64,000 nt of DNA from Asterias amurensis (Eukaryota > Echinodermata > Asteroidea > Forcipulatida > Asteriidae): contig NC_092650.1 of NCBI RefSeq assembly GCF_032118995.1, positions 15,704,501-15,768,500 of the forward strand. The letters run 5' to 3'. Below the pieces are notes generated by a model. That model was given only the letters and a program-made list of their open reading frames with translations. It was not told the origin of the DNA and did not search any database. Shown here piece by piece: positions 10,701 to 21,977 of this stretch. The position numbers and the translations under genes are program-made. How positions within the stretch are numbered: position 1 is the stretch's first letter; each line of letters starts with the position of its first letter.

Positions 10701-13700
10701 AGGTCTGTGCTTATGACACAATATGACTGGGATTCGAAACAGCATCCCAATGACTTAACCTCCCGGTCCTATTGCATGGTTCTGCTTAGCGTAGAGGTCT
10801 GTGCTTATAACCCGTAGATCAATCTGCTTAAACCATAAAAACCATGACATGCAACAACATCATTGAGTAAAAATTAAATTTGTCTTTGAACGTTGCACCG
10901 GGCACCACAGCAAAAGCACAGGGCACCATGGCAATTGCTGTGGGCGATGTGGGTTAATTCGAGGTTTGCCTTTACGGAGGCGATCATCACTTACGCTTGC
11001 ATGAAATCATGGAGTTCTGGGTTGGCTTTTTTGATGATTGGCAAGAGGTAGTTTAACATGTGCCTCGTCCTGTCCATGTTGGCATCCATGAAATCCCTGG
11101 CCACAAAATTAAAAAAAATACAACACATATAAATAATTTTTTTAAAATGAGTGAAGGATTTTATAAGTGCAAAAAATTTGGGTGACTCGATCGACTGAAA
11201 AAAAAACACCTCACTCACAAGTGTCCAAATTGAAAAGTCCAAATTGAAAAGTTTTATGTTTTGAAAAGACTTTAGTGAAGCACGCCCTGGCAAAGTTTGC
11301 AACCATTGATACATCATTATGTTTAATAGACAAATAATTGGAGGGACAGCCAGGCCTGTATGCTTCATTTTTTAAAAGGGCAAGGGCACCAAGGCAATGA
11401 CCAGGGGGCATCGCCTCCTTTGCCTCCATGAAGTATTAGACCTGTCGTCGATTTCACCAAACTCTTCCTAACTTAGGATTAATCTTAAGGACTTAGGACG
11501 AGTTCAGTTCCGTATCCAAAGACGTTAGGACGCATTGAACCCATTCTAAGTTAGGACGGGTTACTCGTCCTAACTCGAGATAGGATTAATCCTAGCGTTT
11601 CGTAAAATCGGCTGCAGGACAGTGCCCCCCCCCCTTCTCAAGACTTTTAGGTGAAGGGGAACAAAAACAAACCATGACCGATAAGTGCATGCCTGTAGAA
11701 TTACCTTAAATGATGAGTTGATAATTTATCTACCAGAGCAAATGAAGCTTCTTTACCGACCACCAGGAGAAAGGTCACGCATATATCGTGGTAACCCTAC
11801 ACAGGCAAAACAAAGCGAGATCTCAGTTTTAAGTCCATTTCATACTCTGATTAATAAGAATAACATAAAATTTATAAGGCGCACAGTGTCTGGAATGGTA
11901 CTATTCAAAGGCGCCGGAAGCTAGCAAGCTCACAAATTGAACAGATGAGTCTTGAGGTTGTGTTTGAATGTAGACAGATCAGGTGTGTCCAGAGACGCAG
12001 TGCGCAGCTGGAAAAGGCACGGTCTCCTTAACTTGCCAGACGAGTTTTGGGAACCAAAGAGTATGTGTGAGGATTAGTTAGTGGTGGATTAATTACTAGC
12101 GGAGCAATTGCATTTAACTTTCCAAAAAGACAAACAAAGCTTCCTGTGTTTGGATTAATAAACAACTTAAAAATTAATTACAAATGGATTTGTAGATAAG
12201 CTACCACTGACTTTATGACCATAGTCTTCGAAACCACCGGATTAATCACCACAATATTGTGGATTAACTAACTGTTGATTTAACTACCCATGTGTAAACT
12301 AGCGATGGATTATTACCTGATAATAATGTAGCTGATCATTCTTAATAAGTACCCTGACAATGACGTCAACAAGTTGACCTTGTAATTTTTCGCGTTGATC
12401 ATCGCGCATACCTGGTAAGAGGAAAACAAGAAAACACAGTCAGATCTTTAATAGTAAAAACAATAATGGATTCTTTGGGTGGCACGGTTGGCTTGTGCGT
12501 AAAGCGCTCGCCTCTCACCAAGGCAACACCAAGGTGACCCCGGTTCGATTCCCGGTCGGGGCCACATGTGAGTTGAGTTCTGCGTTGGTTCTCTGCTGTG
12601 CCACGAGGGTTTTCCAGACTATTCGGTTTTCCTCCCTCAAGAAAAAATCAAACACTTTCGATCTTGGCTGTGCTCCGAGGTCATAATGGGTTGATGTTGC
12701 TGGAAGCTGAATGCGCCCTTGCATGCCTGCTTCTCGAACACGTTGTAGCCGCGTCCTTCGCAATTCAGCTCTCAGCTGCGAGTAAGGACGATTAGCCCCC
12801 CAAATTATTATTATTATTATATAGCGCGCAAAACCGTTGCTCAGTGCGTTTAAAGGAACACGTTGCCTTGGATCGGCTGAGTTGGTCTTTGAAAAGCGTT
12901 TGAAACCGTTTTTAATAAAATGCATATGGGTAGAAAGATGTTTTAAAAGTGAATACAATGATCCACACAAACATGCCTCGAAATTGCGTGGTTTTCCTTT
13001 TACCTCGTCGACTAACACGTCGGCCATTTATGGGAGTCAAATTTTTGACTCCCATAAATGGCCGACCGTGTTAGTTTGCACAGTAAAAGGAAAACCACGC
13101 AATTTCGAAGCAAACTTGTGTGGATCATTGTATTCTACTTTTAAAACATCTTTCCAACCATATGCATTCTATAAAAAACGGTTACTAAACGCTTTTTATA
13201 GACCAACTCGTCCGATCATAGGCAACGTGTTCCTTTAATGCGCTATAACACCTGCAAGGTATGTAGGGCTAAGTTTGAATTATGTAATTTACTCCTTTTA
13301 CATGGCACCATGTAATGGTTTACAAGGTGCTGTGGTGAAAGGCTGCCAATCAAACCAGGAACACCGGGGTGAACCCCTTCTCTTTTACTATAAGTGCACT
13401 GGGTTGTTTTACACGCGTTACACAACACACACTCGGGACCAACAGCTTTACGTCCAAGGGTCAATACCGGGACACAAACCCACACTCTGCTGATCAGATA
13501 CAGCAGAGCTTGAGTTCGCGCTCTTAACCGCTCTTAAAGACTATTGGATGGTTAGACAGTAAGAGTTCACATTACCTTTTGGAAACCGTTTCAGTGATCT
13601 GTTCACATCCAACACAACTTGATGATAGTCTCTGTGCGCTTCTAAATTTACTCCTGCAAATGAACAAATCGCAAAAAAGAAAACCATTGACTCAAACCAT

Positions 13701-14890
13701 TCATTTCATCACAATATTTGTACAAGTTATCCTGATTCACTTTTTTTTCTTTCCAACTTTAGCCTTTTTCACACTGTTTCTTTTACCCGCGTGGAATACA
13801 GCCCTGTGGAGGCCCGGGGTCCCAGGACTTTTCTTACCCCATTGTTACCCCAGTGCACTTTCACACTGTGTCCACATGGTTCCGGTTGCATGTTTTTCAA
13901 GAATACCCAGGGTTTTACCACTTACCCCTACTCCAAGGCAGGGGTGGCTATTCTGCCGGGGCAGATAGGGAGAAGACCAGGGTGGATTTCACTAGTCTTA
14001 TCTCGAGTTAGGATGAGTTACTAGTCCTAAGTAGTCCTAAGTTAGGACTAGTCCTAACTCTTTGTTAAATCGACCCAAGGGGTAAAATGATCACAGTATG
14101 AAAAGGCCGACCGTTTAAATTGAGTAGAGAAATGCGAAAAGAGCTTTTGACATTTTCTGTAGTTTGGAAGTAAAAGTATAAAAGTAATTTGTACCTTTTT
14201 TGTAAGGTACATCAAACAGGTTGACATTGAGGAGTTTAGGCCAGGCTTTCCTTCGGACATCATCTGTCAGTAGACCTCCTTTACTGATGGCTAGTTTGCG
14301 TAGTGCTGCGACATCCACTGGATCAGCAGTTAAAGCCTTGTGAATTGTGGCTAGCTTGACTTTCCGCTCAGATTCTGTCCCTGAAGGATAAATAATTGAA
14401 ACTTTTAAAGGCTACTTTAAAAAAAAAAGTTTGTTGAGCCCACGCGTGGTTTGCCATTTTGAGAGTCAATCTGCGTGTAAAAACAGGCCTCGAAATCCAT
14501 GGCACCCTGTGCTTTTGCCTTGGTGCCCTCTCTACAAGGATCCAAATACAAATTTACTTTGGTTCTTATTATATAGAGTGCCCCACTTTAGTTCAAGGCC
14601 TGTTAAAGTGTGGCGCCTGTGTAACTTTCACAGTGCTACAGTGCCTAAAATGCGTACCACACAGTAACAAAGAGGAAAATCTTAAACAAAATTTTCATTT
14701 GAAACACAAGATTGGTCAATTATCAGTTCTTTACTCGGTGATTCAGAGAGGATTACGTACCTTGCGGCGGGCAGTGCAGTGCCTGTACTGAGTTCAGGGT
14801 TCCCTTGGAAGGGGAAGGTGACGGTGAAGGGGTACCCTTCCTACTGCGGTCTTGACTCCCACCTCGATGAGGCTTTCTCCTTAGACTCAT
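7771..14890 (-). CDS. TBC1D20: TBC1D20-like RAB1 GTPase-activating protein, 9 coding exons, complete
   Basis: TBC1D20 is the ER-membrane TBC-domain protein that stimulates GTP hydrolysis by RAB1, controlling ER-to-Golgi traffic. Coding exons read on the minus strand: 14890-14761, 14380-14195, 13653-13576, 12411-12317, 11796-11705, 11096-10995, 10363-10222, 8851-8667, 7996-7771. Every junction has AG/GT ends and the phases join without a break. The sum is 1236 nt, or 411 aa plus TGA, close to human (403 aa). Recognisable blocks in human order are GGLLTDDVRRKAWPKLLNVN (residues 78-97), the arginine-finger motif VVLDVNR (118-124), YYQGYHDI with the catalytic glutamine (161-168), NPELHDFMQ, VRLYDFFLACHPLMP and DIDxxx-free C-terminal sequence, then one hydrophobic segment (about 385-405) as the tail anchor. 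The arginine and glutamine of the dual-finger mechanism are both present. The N-terminal 43 residues are Ser/Pro/Arg rich and not conserved with human by eye. Introns carry SINEs and foldback elements. The family assignment is very secure; exon ends were placed by eye. Confidence 0.96.
8022..8370 (+). mobile_element. tRNA-derived SINE in TBC1D20 intron 8
   Basis: TGGCCGAGTTGTTAAGAGCA, then GTGGGTTCGCTTCCCGGTCA mark the A and B boxes. The body continues through GGGGAGCTGAGA-type and CATAAGCGCC motifs to an AATAAATTATTAAT tail. Same SINE group as 36237, 37385, 38540 and 45598. Confidence 0.8.
8951..9042 (-). pseudogene. Duplicated 5' part of TBC1D20 exon 8 (pseudo-exon in intron 7)
   Basis: This 92-bp segment repeats 8781-8872, which covers the acceptor and first 71 bases of exon 8, at an offset of 170 bp with about 8 differences. 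The copy keeps an AG acceptor (ATTCGATAG) and the reading frame of the first ten codons, then reaches an in-frame TAG. It has no exon 8 donor. It therefore cannot replace exon 8 and looks like a small tandem duplication now drifting. It belongs to the host gene. Confidence 0.85.
9773..10111 (+). mobile_element. Family A foldback element in TBC1D20 intron 7
   Basis: Starts TTAAAGGCAGTGGACACTAT; the far end is more diverged (ATCAACTGTTTTTAA). It lies about 110 bp downstream of exon 7 in the direction of transcription. Confidence 0.85.
10470..10818 (-). mobile_element. Inverted tRNA-derived SINE with a partial repeat of its head
   Basis: Read on the minus strand, 10680-10470 is the SINE of the 8022 type (B box GGTTCGAAC on the plus strand at 10639). 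The block GACTTAACCTCCCGGTCC plus flank occurs twice (10658-10675 and 10751-10768), so the head end has been tandemly duplicated. Confidence 0.7.
10880..10940. repeat. Short dispersed repeat with inverted halves
   Basis: GCACCACAGCAAAAGCACAG followed by GGCACCATGGCAATTGCTGT. The inverse arrangement occurs at 19590-19645. Confidence 0.5.
11450..11612. repeat. GTCCTAA-type foldback repeat
   Basis: Alternating TTAGGATTAATC, TTAGGACG and CGTCCTAACTCGAGATAGG blocks form inverted arms around 11530. Related to 13981-14078 and 52241-52356. Confidence 0.65.
12475..13260 (+). mobile_element. tRNA-derived SINE of a second type, interrupted by a family B element
   Basis: A-box/B-box head (GGTTGGCTTGTGCGTAAAGC, GGTTCGATTCCCGG), then an (ATT)n run at about 12806-12818 and ATAGCGCGC. 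The sequence is cut at 12850 by the foldback element and resumes with TGCGCTATAACACCTGCAAG after 13238. Confidence 0.7.
12850..13238. mobile_element. Family B foldback element (TTAA-flanked), copy 1
   Basis: Nearly whole-length palindrome of about 390 bp with TTAA at both ends: TTAAAGGAACACGTTGCCTT ... GGCAACGTGTTCCTTTAA. The centre is GACTCCCATAAATGGCCGAC against its complement. Inserted in a SINE inside TBC1D20 intron 3. Confidence 0.95.
13325..13540 (-). mobile_element. Inverted tRNA-derived SINE
   Basis: Minus-strand copy of the SINE at 4130-4553. The tRNA-like head lies at 13470-13540 (plus-strand CTGCTGATCAGATACAGCAG, CTCTTAACCGCTC). TBC1D20 exon 3 follows at 13576. Confidence 0.8.
13981..14078. 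repeat. GTCCTAA foldback repeat in TBC1D20 intron 2
   Basis: Arms GGATTTCACTAGTCTTATCT and AAGTTAGGACTAGTCCTAAC. Same family as 52241-52356. Confidence 0.7.
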
Positions 14891-15850
14891 AGCGCCGGTT
14901 ATTGAGCATCAGACTAATCATTTGAGAAACCGTCTATAGGTCATTGGTGAGGAGGCAGGCCTGAAAAATAAAACTGTCCCAAGTTAAAATGGAAAACATA
15001 GTTTGCACACTTTATTTTGGGAGGCAAGTGAATAAACGGCACCCACTCTACACCCACTACTCTTTTTAATTTATTAGGCAGTGGAATAACCAGACGGCGT
15101 AGCCATCCTCATTTATTTACTGTACAAATCAGGATCAAACTTCAACCTCAGGAAGTTCTGGTTTAGCCAGAGAGTGGTAAATTACTAGAATATTCTCCAA
15201 CTTTCAAGGGACATGTGGACAAGTTCCTAAAGAATGTTGGGGGGGGGGCTCTACAAGCTCATCTTAGCTGTCTGCCATAGCCCCACTTATGTGGCCAAGG
15301 CTAGCTGAATCCTTTCAGCTAGCCTTGGCCACACAAATGGGGCTACTGTCTGCCCCAGTAACCAGAACCACCGTCTCCTCCCCTGTTGTGTGATGGCATT
15401 GGTAGATTCAAGCAAGTCAAGCAAGTAAGTCAGTTACATAGTAAATAGATTAACATAGATTTGTACCAAAAATCAATCATTTTATAAATGTTTGAGCATA
15501 ACCAACGACAGGAAACTTTGTTCTCAGCATGATTAAGACTGATGAAAATACAGACCGTGAGTTAACTGAATAGCTTCTGTCACCGGTGCAGCTTGCACAA
15601 TTTTGCGGTAAACAGGAATAAAAGTTTGGGACCGAAAACATATGCGGGTCGATTACGTATGAGTGACGCTACGATAGTACTTACTAATTACTTAGCACTG
15701 CGCTAGTTATCATAGAGTTGGTCAGTTTGGTGGTCATTATCTTATCTGCTTATCTTACCTGAAAAGAGTTGTACCATTACTACTTATGTTTTATCAAAAA
15801 GGAACGAAATCCTTCTTCCCATGATGCATGATGCACTATTTGCGGTATAC
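14891..15850 (-). promoter_or_regulatory. TBC1D20 5'UTR exons with two upstream ORFs
   Basis: The start exon appears to extend upstream to 14960, where a pyrimidine-rich tract ends in CAG at 14963-14961. A matching donor, CAG|GTAAGA, lies at 15759/15758, so a non-coding first exon probably ends at 15759 and starts somewhere near 15800-15850. Between 14960 and the start codon at 14890 there are two upstream ATGs: a short ORF at 14944-14918 (8 codons), and a second beginning at 14921 that overlaps the TBC1D20 start in another frame. The transcription start was not located; no TATA box was identified. Confidence 0.5.
15279..15344. repeat. Near-perfect 31-bp stem hairpin
   Basis: AGCCCCACTTATGTGGCCAA and its continuation pair with TTCAGCTAGCCTTGGCCACA and its continuation; one to two mismatches and a 4-base loop. 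It lies in the TBC1D20 5'UTR intron. The very short loop fits a decayed foldback element better than a microRNA. Confidence 0.8.
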
Positions 15851-16828
15851 ATGTGTATAATTGGCTCCAGTTTACTTCTGAAAATGTTGGTTGGACTTTT
15901 CATTTAGAATTAGAGTGTGTAATTGAAATTACAATTGGCCTATTGCATAACAATTTATAATCATTGGTTTCGTATCTTGGTATTCGCAGCTAAATTCTGA
16001 GTAGGTATAACATAATAACTTCAAGATATAAACATGTGAAGTAATACAAAAATATAAGTAAACATGGATGGAAAATCATAAAATGTAGACGAGTTAAAAA
16101 TATTTTTTTGTAAATAAAAGAAACATTTATTTTTACAATTTTTACCAATCGTTTGGCGCTTACTCTCTGTATATTGCAATAACTTTGTTGGGAAAATGTC
16201 CGGGAGTCCGTACGTACTTTTGAAATGAAGCTGTACCCTTGTGAAAAGGATGAAACTTTACCGTATTGATTGTTGTTTAGCTTACCGACCGGCGAATGAT
16301 TGATTAATATGTACTGTCACCGATCGTTCGGTGGATGAAAGAGTCGAGTGTAAATGTAACACAGCGCCCTCCATTGTCGATTTGAAGTAAAGGTTTGAGG
16401 CTCAACCTCGTCCTCATGGTTTACTTGAGTTCAAACATGTTTACAATAATTATTGTTACGTCGTCACTGCTCGACACACCCCCTGTGGACGAGGTTGGTG
16501 AGAGCCCTTGTAGGCCAAATCCATAGAGCTATATAATCATAGAATTTTGCTAACACCTTGCTAAGCAAAACAAGTAGGTTACCAGTCACAAATTGTACAG
16601 GTGACATGGTACTTCGGCAATTGATAATACCCATAAAAACTAAATAAAAAGGAGGCCTAACTTTTATACAGGGCTAGACCTGGTAACTGGGGCGCTGTAC
16701 TCCCCGCCCCCCCCCCCCCCCCTCGCATGAATATGCATTCATCACAATACAATAATCAAGGTCACATAACTGTTATTGTTCTCATCTATGCTGGCAAAGT
16801 TATTTTAAAACTAAATCAATATATAGTT
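15345..16828. other. TBC1D20 upstream region and intergenic DNA
   Basis: Holds the probable TBC1D20 first exon (ending 15759) and no other gene I can support. A long C-run lies near 16704-16722. 16340-16520 is richer in CpG. Confidence 0.4.
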
Positions 16829-18392
16829 TTATTGTGTACAATGGTAACAATATGCTTATATGAAAAAATGGAAATATGAACAACTGCTGGTGTCCAACAA
16901 CAAATGTATTTAAAGGCCATAGAATATTGTTTTGAATGCTTTTCAAACTCTTGCTGATTTTATAAAACCACACAATTATTTGAGTTTTACTTTTAGATTT
17001 CAATTCACAAATTTGTATATTTATATATTGAAAATAACCTGTTAATTTTTAGTTGTTTCCTAAGACCAAGAGCAAGACACCCCGGCACAAATTTTAGTTT
17101 GCAGCCCCCCCCCCCCAAAAAAAAAAAAAAAAATTTAAGAAATTGACCCAGGTAACAATTAACTTTAAGCTGAAATACATATTTGAAAAGGGACAAAAAA
17201 TATCTCAAAGAAGAAAACAGTCAAAATAACAATTCACAGAAGGTTAAAGAACTGGATACAGCATTTATTCAAATCTTATATAAATCAAAAACAAAATAAA
17301 ACGAGAGAAAAACTAACAAAACTTTACCCAATATGTATATTTACCAAGAAAAAATTAAAGCATTCTTAAACATTGTTTTAAGTAAAGGTAGTACAAATAA
17401 ACAATACTTTAGCCTTACCAACAAATCCCCACTTCAAAACAATATCAGTTAAACTGCAGGACTATGTTTATATTTTCATGAAGAAATAATCATTTGTGTA
17501 TTGCTGAGGAAAACACTGTGTGCATGCTAAAATTTTGTTTTTCACAATTGCAATTCAGAATTTTACTGAACCAACTATCAAGAAGAAATGACAGCCTACT
17601 CGTATATGGCTGTCAGCACGTGCCTCTTGCTCTGATTACCACATAGCAGTATTTATTTTCTAGGATTGTTGCTATGGACCGCTTCGTCAGCAGAAAACAT
17701 CAGATTACAGGCATTATTAAATTGGGCCCAGATACTAAAACCCCAAAACTACTAAAATATATAAGATTTCAAATAAATAAAATGCGGAACCCCAAAAAGA
17801 AAATAATTCTGATGGAGTAAATTGATTAATATTAACCCCAAAACAATCAGACCAAAACCCAAAGTAATAAAAACTCCTCAAAATTACAAAAAGAGAAGGA
17901 ACAAACTTGAAACCGTTCAATTAGTTGAACATCCAAATGTAAGCATGTAAAATCAGATCCGATATATTATTTTGTGAATGGGACGGGGAAAAAACATTTA
18001 TGCCAAAACATTGTATCTTGCACAAAAATGATCCAAGCGAAAACACTGTATCTCGGTGAACTTGGGTGTACTTCGGGCTACTGTATAGGATATCAATCAT
18101 GTTTTGACAATTTCAAACTCGAATGTAACGCAAGTGCTATTCTAGGAGATCAAATGTTTTTGTACCGACACAATGGTTTGTACTAAAATGAAACAATCTA
18201 ACTTTGGATTTCATTTGGTTTTTTTTAAGAGCAAGCATACATAGAGTGTTACATTTGAGAGTCACGACTATGAGTAGAATGTCTAATTATTGTTGGGAAT
18301 TTCTTAAGGACGATCATTGTTCATATTTACAAGCAGAATTGAAGTAAGCTGTACAATTATCGACTGTGAACCAGCGTCGATCATTCTGTGAA
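16829..18392 (-). other. Probable DYNLRB 3'UTR and downstream AT-rich DNA
   Basis: About 1.5 kb of AT-rich DNA after the DYNLRB stop, without recognisable coding sequence. Several minus-strand AATAAA signals occur, the last at 16834-16829. The true polyadenylation site cannot be chosen from sequence alone. A C-run followed by an A-run lies near 17105-17134. Confidence 0.4.
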
Positions 18393-20989
18393 TCAGTCCG
18401 TGGAACTTTGGATCGTTATCAGTAGATATTCCTTTTCTGTAATAAAAAAATAATAAAAAACATCAATATAAAACCTCAATCCAAAAAGTTCTAAGAAAAT
18501 GGTTTTTACAATTTACAAAAAAAATATCTCATTGATATAACGTGCTGACATGGGTAGGCCCCTACATGTTGAATGTCATAGATAGAATGTCATTGAACAA
18601 CCAGCCGTCTACATACAGGTACCAAAGACTCCAAGCAAGCATTGGGTGCATGAGTTTCTTCTTTTTGTGCAGCTGCCACTGGTACCACAGACTGCCACAA
18701 AGTGCCATACCTTCCAGCCTAGCAATGGGTGCATGGATTTCTTCAGTTTGTACAGGTGGTAATTATGTAGAAACTTAGTAGATTGTGTACTGTGGACTTG
18801 GTCTCCACAGTCTCCTGTGGTTTTCTTTTGGAAAGAGCCAGTTGGCCAGGAGAGATAATAGCAAGGTCAAATACAAAACTTCTCGTCTTCATTGCGTAAC
18901 CAGTACATGTATATTTCTGGACATTGTGAACTTCAATACAGGGCATTGATTGGGCTATAAGGCTTCCATGGAACATTATATTTATATGTAAAATGCTTAC
19001 CGGGCGCAACTATGACTTCATGCTTCCGTGTCCGAATGCGCAGAAAGGTCAGGTCATTCTGAGGGTCAATGTCGCGGACCACGCTACGAGCCTTGGCCGT
19101 CAGCTGGTGTATCAGCCCAGCGTATTGCACTGTGGTGGAATTATCCAGCGTGGTCCTCACCGGTATACCTGTAAAAAAAAGAATAGGTCTGGAATGTCAT
19201 CTCTGAGTCTGAGAGGCCAATGCTGTTTTTGTTTTGCAAAGGGCACTTTTTCCATTTTCCATCTACAGTACAATAAACTTTTGAAAGGGCTCCTAGGCGA
19301 AGAAAAGGGCAACCAAGGCAATGGCCTAGGTGTATTGTCTGTGCAAGTCTTGCGCATTTCAAACACATGTGAAGGGAGCAAACCCAGGCACTTTAACGAC
19401 TCCAAATGTTTAAATATGCTTGAGACTTTCAGTTTTTATTCTAGTCTTGCATCAAATAACTTGTATCTTTGGCAAGAGACCCTAAAAAATCCTCCCACCT
19501 CTATGTTTAGCAATTTCTTCATTCAACTGAGTGGTACATTCTGTAGCAACTACCACTTGTCTTCCATGGGTAGACAAGGGCAGCCCTTGAAATAAACCAC
19601 AGCACCCATTGCAATTGCTGTGGTGCCCTGTGCTTTTGCTGTAGTTCTGTGCAAGATTCCTCTACAAATTTACATTATTCGTTCATTGTTTTTCAGAAGT
19701 TTCAGAAGAAAAAAGAACAATAAATTTCTTTTAAAATAAAACCTGGTGCTGCTTTCTTGAAACAATGTTTTCAGCAGAATCATCAAACATTTCTTTAATG
19801 CATTGTTTGGGTATATCATAACAAAGGGACATTTTAGCTAATCTTGTTGCCCAGTGATGAGGACTTCAGAGGGTCATTTCACAAAGCAATAATATTCATT
19901 GCAAGACAAATTTTCAGTATCACCATATAGTGATTTATATAGTGACAGCACAGTTTACTTAGCAACTATTGATTTGCAGTTACGATCAATCTTAGATTTT
20001 TGTGAAATCGGCCCCAGGTGAACTAAAATTAATATATCAACATGAAATTACTGATCTGAGATAACCATTGGTGTTATGTTTACCTTCCATATTTACAACA
20101 ATGATTCCAATCACTCCCTTGTGGGACGAGATCCTCTTCAGACATTCTTCAACTTCATTCTGTAAACAAAGATTATCCAATAAAAAAAATAATAATAAGA
20201 GTAAAAAGCCAAACAAAAGACAACTTCCTTAACTTTTAATTGGTTAAACTAAAGAGTGTAAAATAAACTTTATGTTAAACTTTACATCCATGTGTCTGTC
20301 AATCATGTGTTGTCATGGTTGTGCGTAATGGGCAATCCTTTTCTCAAATTAAAATACACACGCCAAGCAATGCGCTTGTGAATAACGAATGATATTGTTT
20401 TATGAATTTCATTTGGGTAAATTAAGCCCTAAAACGTTTATTAAAGTTTAATTTTCACTCATTTTTATTTAACTTTAATTTATATTAATTATTATAATAA
20501 AATCAAAATTATTTTAGTTAGGGCCTGATTAATCTTAAATTAACAAGAAAAGATCTCTTGACATTTGTTATTTTGGTTGTTTGGGGGCTCATTCATCATA
20601 CAAATGAATTTTATTTAATTTTAGTTGAATTTTCACAACATTTCTCATCGTTGCTATTTGCCAAGTTTGCAAGGAATGTAATAGTGAATTCCAAACAGAA
20701 TACCAATAGCATGGAGTAGACTACCCGTTCCGTTAAAACATAACATGGATCATTGCACCGTCATATAAAATTTCGGTAATTCAAAAAATGTCAACAGTGC
20801 ACAACACATGATCCCCATCCCACATGAGAACGACAAGACGAATGGAAAGCGAAATGGCTGATGATAAAATGTGAAAATAAATGGTACATTATAACCCCGT
20901 ATTTAACAGTAGTTATCATATTCTTAAGCGTCAGACACTCATACCGAGTGTTAGGAGTGTATTTATTATTATTTGAAACAACTTACCAT
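18393..20989 (-). CDS. DYNLRB1: Dynein light chain roadblock-type (DYNLRB), 4 coding exons, complete
   Basis: Roadblock light chains are homodimeric subunits bound to the intermediate chains of cytoplasmic dynein, and are also used in ciliary transport. Coding exons on the minus strand are 20989-20987 (ATG only, donor GTAAGT), 20159-20084, 19168-19001 and 18436-18393. Phases join exactly, giving 291 nt, or 96 aa plus TGA, the same length as human DYNLRB1. Diagnostic stretches are [20 protein letters not shown], then [49 protein letters not shown] and the end SSTD. An intron directly after the start codon explains the one-codon first exon. I cannot decide between DYNLRB1 and DYNLRB2, since many invertebrates have a single ancestral gene. 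The family assignment is very secure. Confidence 0.95.
19295..19650. repeat. Dispersed short repeats in DYNLRB intron 2
   Basis: Near 19308-19330, GGGCAACCAAGGCAATGGCC belongs to the GGCACC-rich dispersed family. 19590-19645 carries the inverted pair CACAGCACCCATTGCAATTG / TGTGGTGCCCTGTGCTTTTG. Confidence 0.5.
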
Positions 20990-21402
20990 GTTTAATGGAT
21001 GATAATTACGGACAATTTAAAGGATAAAATACGTGTGAATTAATCGGCCTCTGACGGATGGTGATTCTTCTTTGTTAGACTGGACCCAGTTTGAAGAACT
21101 ACCTGACTCGTATTGAAAAATGCACACAATGTAAGTCTAGAGACCAGACCATGGTTGCTACGGTGTTTTTGTTTGCGAAGTTTGTTTGGTGTTTTGTTTT
21201 TTTGAGGAGATGAAGTTTGAAGGGACGGGCCTTCTTTTTCAGAACCTTTGCATCTTCCCTAAAACTAGCAATTATGTATTTTTAATTAGTTCATATTAGT
21301 TTTTGGCCACAAATTGGTTCACAAAATGCCTGCTTGTAAGATATAGTCGGTTTATTTCATTGAGCCACTCTTCTCGTTTGGGTGGCTGGTCATCTCTCGC
21401 CA

Positions 21403-21613
21403 CTAGCAAGTTCGCAACCAACAAAGTCGCCCCCTGCAAAGTCGCCCCCTAATAACCGGCTCGCCCCGGGTCACAAAGTCGCCCACTGACAATGTCGCCC
21501 CCGAACAATGTCGACAATGTCGCCCCCGAACAATGTCGCCCCGAGCAAGGTCGCCCCCTGACAATATCGCCCACATCCCAGCCAATGTCGCCCCCTAGCA
21601 AAGTCGCCCACAG
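21403..21613. repeat. GTCGCCCC minisatellite
   Basis: About a dozen irregular units of 15-20 bp of the type AAAGTCGCCCCCTGACAATG. The sequence is much more GC rich than its surroundings. A short piece of the inverse appears at 52078-52126. Confidence 0.85.
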
Positions 21614-21977
21614 AAAATAATTACGGCTACATACTTATGGTAAACAAATAAATTAAAACATTTTCAGAAAAATTCCGTATGTATACCTGTACAGACAACC
21701 AGACAACAACTTTGTTAACACGGCATCGAAATGTCTAGTTTGGAACGTTTGAAACCCTAATAATTAGCTTTCCACCTATTAAAAACAGGTAGTCTTACAG
21801 TTGTCAGCCGTCACTGTTTGTTGTGGATTAATTATTTATTCCTCCCTGAATCAGTGAATATTTCTCACCATGGAGGAAGAAAATCCTCCATGATCTTATT
21901 GACTCAAATGTTACATCTGTTATGCTAATAAATACCTCATACAGTTTCGCTATTCATATTGGTGGAGAGCGCGTCAC

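Noticed and set aside
12515-13027. 170-codon minus-strand frame
   Set aside because: It crosses a SINE and one arm of a family B element; chance openness.
15279-15344. MicroRNA precursor
   Set aside because: The loop is about 4 bases and the stem almost perfect, unlike typical animal precursors; recorded as a hairpin only.
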